DNA of 64,000 nt from Paenarthrobacter aurescens TC1 (GTDB taxonomy: Bacteria; Actinomycetota; Actinomycetes; Actinomycetales; Micrococcaceae): assembly GCA_000014925.1 (NCBI GenBank), contig CP000474.1:248001-312000 (forward strand). Direction: 5' to 3'. Made by a program: the position numbers and the translations under genes. Position 1 is the stretch's first letter; each line of letters starts with the position of its first letter. The notes under the pieces were generated by a model. That model did not search any database, was not told the origin of the DNA, and worked only from the letters and a program-made list of their open reading frames with translations. Positions 60,004 to 64,000 of the stretch are shown in pieces.

Positions 60004-61143
60004 GTGCGTACATTCGGCGTCGAAGAGGAACTGCTGATTGCCGATCCAGTAGATGGCATGCCCTTGGCGCTCGCCTCCGGAATTCTGGATGTGGCTGGCT
60101 TCTCCGAAACAGACAACAGCTCCGATGCCGGGCCGTCCCTGAAGTCGGAGTTCAAGCAGGAACAGATTGAGGTCAACTCGCTTCCGTGCCGCACCGCCAA
60201 AGAACTCCGTGCCGAGATTCGTGCCGGGCGGGCGTTGGCTGACTCTGCGGCCCGGGCTGTAGGGGCGCGGGTTGCTGCTTTGGCCACTCCGCCGGTCTTC
60301 CATGCCACGCCCACCGCGGGCAACCAGCGCTATGCCGCGATGGGTACGGAATTTGGCCTGATCTCCCGGGAGCAACTCACGTGCGGCTTCCACGTGCACG
60401 TGTCCATCGAGTCGCCGGAGGAAGGCGTTGCCGTGCTGGACCGGATGCGACATTGGTTGCCGGTTCTCCTGGCTTTGAGCGCCAACTCCCCGTTCTGGAT
60501 GGGCGCCGACACAGGGTTTGCCAGTTACAGGACCCAGATCTGGAACAGATGGCCCACGGCAGGTCCCATGGATGTGTTCGGCTCGGCAGACGGCTACAGG
60601 CAGGTGCTTTCAGAACTGCTGGGAACCGGAGTTCCACTGGACGAGGGCATGATCTACTTCGACGCGCGCCTGTCCAGGGGGCATCCAACCGTAGAAGTCC
60701 GGATCGCCGACGTCTGCCTCTACGCCGAAGACGCCCTTACCATTGCGATCCTCGCACGTGCCCTTGTGGAAACGTCGGCTAGCGAATGGCGCAAGGGGGA
60801 ACCGCCGTCGGGCGTCATGACGCCTGTGATCCGCATGGCCAACTGGAAAGCCAGCCGTTTCGGCGTCACCAACCAACTGCTGCACCCGCTGGAGCAGGCG
60901 CCCTTTGCCGCCGCAGACGTGGCGGGCGCCCTGCTCCGGCACATCCGCCGCGCCCTAACGGAATCAGGGGACCTGGCACTCGCGCGGACCGGAGTGGCGA
61001 ATATCCTCCGGCGCGGAACCGGCGAGCGGCTGCAGCGGCAAGCTTACGGCCGGCGGTTCCGGTTGTCCGACGTCGTTTCCACCGCCATTGCCTCTACACA
61101 CAACTACGGCGAACGCTCCGACGCCGGCCTCTTGAGTCGCTGA
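60004..61143 (+). CDS. YbdK-type carboxylate-amine ligase (glutamate-cysteine ligase family 2)
   Basis: 379 residues. RTFGVEEELLIADPVDGMPL at the start and CGFHVHVSIESPEEGVAVLD in the middle are the GCS2 landmarks, with SANSPFWMGADTGFASYRTQ and VEVRIADVC later. Members have weak glutamate-cysteine ligase activity; some belong to peptide-modification systems. GTG 60004 was chosen because GGGGAGGG stands 6 bases upstream; earlier GTGs at 59989 and 59998 would hide that site. Confidence 0.88.
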   Translation: MRTFGVEEELLIADPVDGMPLALASGILDVAGFSETDNSSDAGPSLKSEFKQEQIEVNSLPCRTAKELRAEIRAGRALADSAARAVGARVAALATPPVFHATPTAGNQRYAAMGTEFGLISREQLTCGFHVHVSIESPEEGVAVLDRMRHWLPVLLALSANSPFWMGADTGFASYRTQIWNRWPTAGPMDVFGSADGYRQVLSELLGTGVPLDEGMIYFDARLSRGHPTVEVRIADVCLYAEDALTIAILARALVETSASEWRKGEPPSGVMTPVIRMANWKASRFGVTNQLLHPLEQAPFAAADVAGALLRHIRRALTESGDLALARTGVANILRRGTGERLQRQAYGRRFRLSDVVSTAIASTHNYGERSDAGLLSR

Positions 61144-61185
61144 CAACAATCGGCAGGCGTCGGAACATCGCTCAACAGGGAAAAC

Positions 61186-61587
61186 TCAGCCCTGGTTGAT
61201 GCGGATCATGTTGCCGGAGGGGTCACGGAAGGCGCAGTCGCGCGGGCCCCATGGCTGGTCGATCGGTTCCTGCAGTACTTCGGCGCCGGACGCGCGGAGC
61301 TTTTCGAAGGTGGCGTCCAGATCGTCCGTGGTGAACACCAGCATGGGCATGACGCCCTTGGTGAGGAGTTCCTGGATGGCGTCGCCGTCGGCCTGGGAGC
61401 GGCCGGCGTGCGGCGGGGAAAGGACCAGCTCAAGATCAGGCTGGGCATCGCTGCCGATAGTGACCCAGCGCTGGCCATCTGAGCCGACGTCGTTCCGGAC
61501 GTCAAAACCCAAGGCGTCCCGGTAGAAGGCGAGCGACTCATCAACATCGTTGACAGTGACGTGTGCATATTTCAGTGAAATGTTCAT
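61186..61587 (-). CDS. VOC-family protein
   Basis: 133 residues. KYAHVTVNDVDESLAFYRDA and LGFDVRND begin the first module, MPMLVFTTDDLDATFEKLRA the second, and CAFRDPSGNMIRINQG ends it, as in glyoxalase/bleomycin-resistance-like proteins. It lies 19 bases downstream of an AraC-type regulator on the same strand, forming a regulator-VOC pair common in Actinobacteria. Confidence 0.85.
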   Translation of the reverse strand: MNISLKYAHVTVNDVDESLAFYRDALGFDVRNDVGSDGQRWVTIGSDAQPDLELVLSPPHAGRSQADGDAIQELLTKGVMPMLVFTTDDLDATFEKLRASGAEVLQEPIDQPWGPRDCAFRDPSGNMIRINQG

Positions 61588-61606
61588 GAATCACACGCTA
61601 TTGCAG

Positions 61607-62053
61607 CTATGACGCGGGCGCTTCTTCAATCCTGCTCAGGTTTTGCGGGGACTTGCCGTTTCTTTCAGGGCGCGTGTGCTGCTTCGCGATGCAGTTGGGC
61701 ATGGCCTTCACAGCGTGGTGCTCCCGGGCGCGGTACTCGCTGGGGTTGATTCCCACGATTTCGGTGAAACGCGTGCTGAACGAGCCCAACGAGGTACAGC
61801 CGACTTCCATGCAGGCATCGGTGACGCTGGTTCCCGCGCGGAGCAGGGCCATGGCCCGCTCGATGCGCCGTGTCATGAGGTAGTTGTATGGAGATTCTCC
61901 GTAGGCGGCCTTGAACTGGCGGGAAAAATGCGCGGGGGACATCAGGGCGCCGGCAGCCATGGTAGGCACATCCAAGGGACGCGCATATTCGCGATCGATG
62001 AAGTCGCGGGCGCGCCGCAGATGGGCCAGGTTGGCCAGTTCCTGCGGAGTCAT
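61607..62053 (-). CDS. Single-domain AraC-type regulator
   Basis: 148 residues with only the DNA-binding domain: LDVPTMAAGALMSPAHFSRQ then FKAAYGESPYNYLMTRRIER, and VTDACMEVGCTSLGSFSTRF with FTEIVGINPSEYR. There is no effector domain. The ATG at 62053 is used; GTG at 62059 is possible. A 19-base tandem repeat separates it from the divergent esterase gene. Confidence 0.83.
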   Translation of the reverse strand: MTPQELANLAHLRRARDFIDREYARPLDVPTMAAGALMSPAHFSRQFKAAYGESPYNYLMTRRIERAMALLRAGTSVTDACMEVGCTSLGSFSTRFTEIVGINPSEYRAREHHAVKAMPNCIAKQHTRPERNGKSPQNLSRIEEAPAS

Positions 62054-62058
62054 GGGCA

Positions 62059-62115
62059 CAGTCTACTAGGGCCAGCACAGTCTACTAGGGCCAGCGCAGT
62101 CTACTAGGCTCGTGC
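62059..62115. repeat. Three 19-base tandem repeats between divergent genes
   Basis: CAGTCTACTAGGGCCAGCA at 62059 is repeated at 62078 with one change and at 62097 with its last third changed. Each unit holds the palindrome CTAG within TCTACTAG. The array fills the whole gap between the AraC and esterase starts, so it must include or overlap both promoters. Confidence 0.85.
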
Positions 62116-62117
62116 CC

Positions 62118-62735
62118 ATGGAATCAGTGGTGTGGTCGAAGCCCGAAAACCAGCGCAAGGGCACGCCGTTGCTGGTAATGATGCACGGGTATGGCACCAG
62201 CGAGCAGCGCATGGTTGACCTGTTCCCTCACCTTCCCGGCGAGTTCAGCTGTGCGGCGCTTCGCGGCCCCAAAGCCATTGGGGACCACTACGGCTGGTTC
62301 CTGCTGGACTACTTCCTGACCAACGACTTCGCGGATGTCATCGCATCCACCAATTCGGTGTTCAGCTGGATCAACTCCGTCAAGGACAACCACAGCAGCG
62401 TCAGCCTGCTGGGTTATTCGCAGGGCATGGCCATGGCCAGCACGCTCCTCCGCCTGCGGCCCCACGCCTTCAAAGCAACCGTGGGCCTCTCCGGGTTCGT
62501 CCTGAACAACGATCTCTTGGCCCTCAGCGAGTCCTTCGACTCGCCGCCACCCTTCTTTTGGGGGCGGGACAAGGCCGATCCTGTGATCAACGAGGACGCC
62601 ATAGCTCACACCGAGGAGTGGTTGAACGCCAATGTTGCCCTGACGGCGAGGACCTATCCGGGGATGGGCCACAGGATCGAGGCCCCCGAATTGGTGGATG
62701 TCAGCGCGTTCCTGAAGTACTACGTGCTGGGTTAA
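62118..62735 (+). CDS. Phospholipase/carboxylesterase-family serine hydrolase
   Basis: 205 residues. LLVMMHGYGTSEQRMVDLFP is the oxyanion region, SLLGYSQGMAMASTLLRL the nucleophile elbow (Ser in GYSQG), and RTYPGMGHRIEAPELVD the catalytic His. This is the YpfH/EstB-like alpha/beta hydrolase family, with broad esterase activity. GTG 62112 is an alternative start. Confidence 0.85.
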   Translation: MESVVWSKPENQRKGTPLLVMMHGYGTSEQRMVDLFPHLPGEFSCAALRGPKAIGDHYGWFLLDYFLTNDFADVIASTNSVFSWINSVKDNHSSVSLLGYSQGMAMASTLLRLRPHAFKATVGLSGFVLNNDLLALSESFDSPPPFFWGRDKADPVINEDAIAHTEEWLNANVALTARTYPGMGHRIEAPELVDVSAFLKYYVLG

Positions 62736-62833
62736 GTCCCGGGATTAGAAGGCATTTGCCGCCCGGAAGCAATCTCTTGGGGAGATTCGCGTCACAATTT
62801 CGCATTCGACTGCACTCTATTGAATGACAAAAT

Positions 62834-62847
62834 TGTAAGCGCTTACA
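62834..62847. promoter_or_regulatory. LacI-type operator
   Basis: TGTAAGCGCTTACA is a perfect palindrome of the LacI/GalR kind with a central CG, 75 bases upstream of the LacI gene start. Likely site of autoregulation. Confidence 0.7.
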
Positions 62848-62922
62848 CTTTTGGCTGGTGACCCGGTTCGGGTCGCACGCCAAGGCGTCAGGCGAGGATG
62901 GAAAGGGTTGAGGCCGTGTTGC

Positions 62923-63942
62923 ATGGTTAGGACTCACAGGGTGACAATCCAGGACGTAGCCGTCCTCTCCGGATTGTCCATTTGCACGGTGTCGCGGGCC
63001 CTCAGGAAGCTCCCCAACGTTTCCGAAAAGGCACAGCGACAGGTGGCGGAAGCCGCCAGCAAACTTGGCTATAAAGCCTCAGCCGCGGCGTCCAGGCTGG
63101 CGGGCGGCAGCACGGGTCTGGTGGCCATCGTCGCCCCCACGGCCACCGCCTGGTTCTTCGCCCAAGCCGTGGAAGCGGCAGAAGAAGTCTTCGGCGACAG
63201 TGGTTACGACACCGTCCTGATCAGCCTGCGCAACAAGGCCAGCGTGAGGCAGCAGTTCTTTGCGGACCTTGGAAACCTTGCGCAAAGAGTGGACGGGCTG
63301 CTCCTGCTCAATATTGACCTCGCCCCCAATGAGGTGGAAGCGTTGGAAGCCTGCGGGCTCGCAGTAGCCAGCGTGGGCATGCGAAATGTTCCGTGGGACA
63401 ATGTAGGTATCGATGACGAACACGCGGCCTGGCAGGCTACCCAACACCTGCTGGGGCTGGGCCATTGGGACTTGGCCGTTCTCTCGAGCAATGAACACTC
63501 CGTTGTGACTGAGACTCCACGGTTCCGTGGCTTCAGGCGTGCACTGGATGAACACCACCTCACCGTCCACCCGGACCTTGTGGTGGGAGCCGGGCCAAGC
63601 ATCGACGACGGCAGGCGGGCAATGACCGAACTCATGACCCGCGGCGGGAGGCCCACAGCAGTGTTCGCCCACTGTGACGAGGCCGCGTTCGGTGCCCTGA
63701 TGGCGCTGCGCGAGCACGGCCTTTCCGTGCCCAAGAACGTGTCCGTGATCGGTATAGACGATCACCCCATGAGCTGGTTCCTTGGCCTGAGCACCGTGGC
63801 GCAACCCGTTGCCGACCAAGGCGCCTTCGCAGCGAACCTGCTGTGTGAACGCCTGCTGAATACTGAATCCCCCCACCAACCCTCCAACCACCTGCTCGAT
63901 ACCAAGCTCATCGAACGCAAGACCACGCGCCACAAGCGCTGA
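62923..63942 (+). CDS. LacI-family regulator
   Basis: 339 residues. The helix-turn-helix is VTIQDVAVLSGLSICTVSRA then LRKLPNVSEKAQRQV. The effector domain has GSTGLVAIVAPTATAWFF, VASVGMRNVPWDNVGIDDEH and VSVIGIDDHPMS. ATG 62923 begins the family alignment; an extension to 62851 is not supported. The next gene starts 8 bases later and is probably a target. Confidence 0.88.
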   Translation: MVRTHRVTIQDVAVLSGLSICTVSRALRKLPNVSEKAQRQVAEAASKLGYKASAAASRLAGGSTGLVAIVAPTATAWFFAQAVEAAEEVFGDSGYDTVLISLRNKASVRQQFFADLGNLAQRVDGLLLLNIDLAPNEVEALEACGLAVASVGMRNVPWDNVGIDDEHAAWQATQHLLGLGHWDLAVLSSNEHSVVTETPRFRGFRRALDEHHLTVHPDLVVGAGPSIDDGRRAMTELMTRGGRPTAVFAHCDEAAFGALMALREHGLSVPKNVSVIGIDDHPMSWFLGLSTVAQPVADQGAFAANLLCERLLNTESPHQPSNHLLDTKLIERKTTRHKR

Positions 63943-63950
63943 ACGGAACA

Positions 63951-64000
63951 ATGCACATGACTGATCTTCGTAATGCCTGGACCGGCGCCTCGGCGCTGTT
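63951..64000 (+). CDS. Start of a gene cut by the window end
   Basis: An ATG at 63951 (or 63957) after GGAACA opens a frame reading MTDLRNAWTGASAL before the window ends. It is directly downstream of the LacI regulator and probably part of the same operon. Too little is visible to name it. Confidence 0.4.
   Translation, partial: MHMTDLRNAWTGASAL

Noticed and set aside
60004..61143. YbdK-type ligase as part of a peptide natural-product cluster
   Set aside because: No precursor peptide, transporter or maturation partner is visible on either side.

Overview
The window is GC-rich, densely coded bacterial chromosome with many 4-base start/stop overlaps (ATGA, GTGA). Gene content (LigD/Ku repair, desABCD siderophore genes, an LAXTG surface protein, DUF6766/DUF6328, a GAF-ANTAR regulator, many LacI/GntR/DeoR repressors) fits a soil actinobacterium of the Micrococcaceae, probably Arthrobacter or Paenarthrobacter. 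That placement is an inference from gene content and style. I saw no rRNA, tRNA, CRISPR array, insertion sequence or phage gene.

Layout. 1-1.3 kb: tail of a GH43-like glycosidase and a LacI regulator. 1.4-10.8 kb: a minus-strand catabolic operon read from an SDR through StyA1, the StyA2B monooxygenase-reductase fusion, a phytoene-desaturase-like flavoprotein, an isatin-hydrolase-type cyclase and a ThDP-dependent enzyme. A divergent AraC regulator faces it across 450 bases that hold two 86-base repeats. The most economical reading is an indole to isatin to isatinate to anthranilate route. 11.2-17.9 kb: a FadR-type repressor, an alpha/beta hydrolase and a four-carbon acid sugar (threonate/erythronate type) operon of kinase, dehydrogenase, GntP permease and class II aldolase, with shared palindromic operators. 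17.9-26.5 kb: small genes, an acyltransferase, then a membrane-tethered sigma factor with a built-in zinc-binding anti-sigma-like domain beside a large sortase-anchored DUF11-type surface protein. 26.7-32.1 kb: the desferrioxamine operon desABCD under an iron box.

32-43.3 kb: a mixed set, with a BNR-type protein, an SDR, a lipoprotein, a FUSC-family protein, GNAT and VOC proteins, a PaiB-type FMN protein, a DMT exporter and MocR regulator whose start codons overlap back to back, an MFS transporter and a PrmC-like methyltransferase. 43.5-52.9 kb: a DNA-protection and stress block of LigD, Ku, a Rho-N/SAP-like small protein, DUF6766 and DUF6328 membrane proteins, several microproteins, Dps, topoisomerase IB, and a membrane protein with a TetR regulator. 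53-57.3 kb: HPr and the fructose PTS operon (fruR-fruK-fruA) with a CRP-like site and a perfect 16+16 inverted repeat upstream. 57.4-64 kb: two coupled proline-rich microproteins, a pair of paralogous zinc-ribbon proteins flanking a GAF-ANTAR regulator, a YbdK-type ligase, VOC and AraC genes, an esterase, and a LacI regulator leading into a gene cut by the window end.

A recurring oddity is short tandem repeats (15, 15, 17 and 19 bases) sitting exactly at gene ends or between divergent starts.
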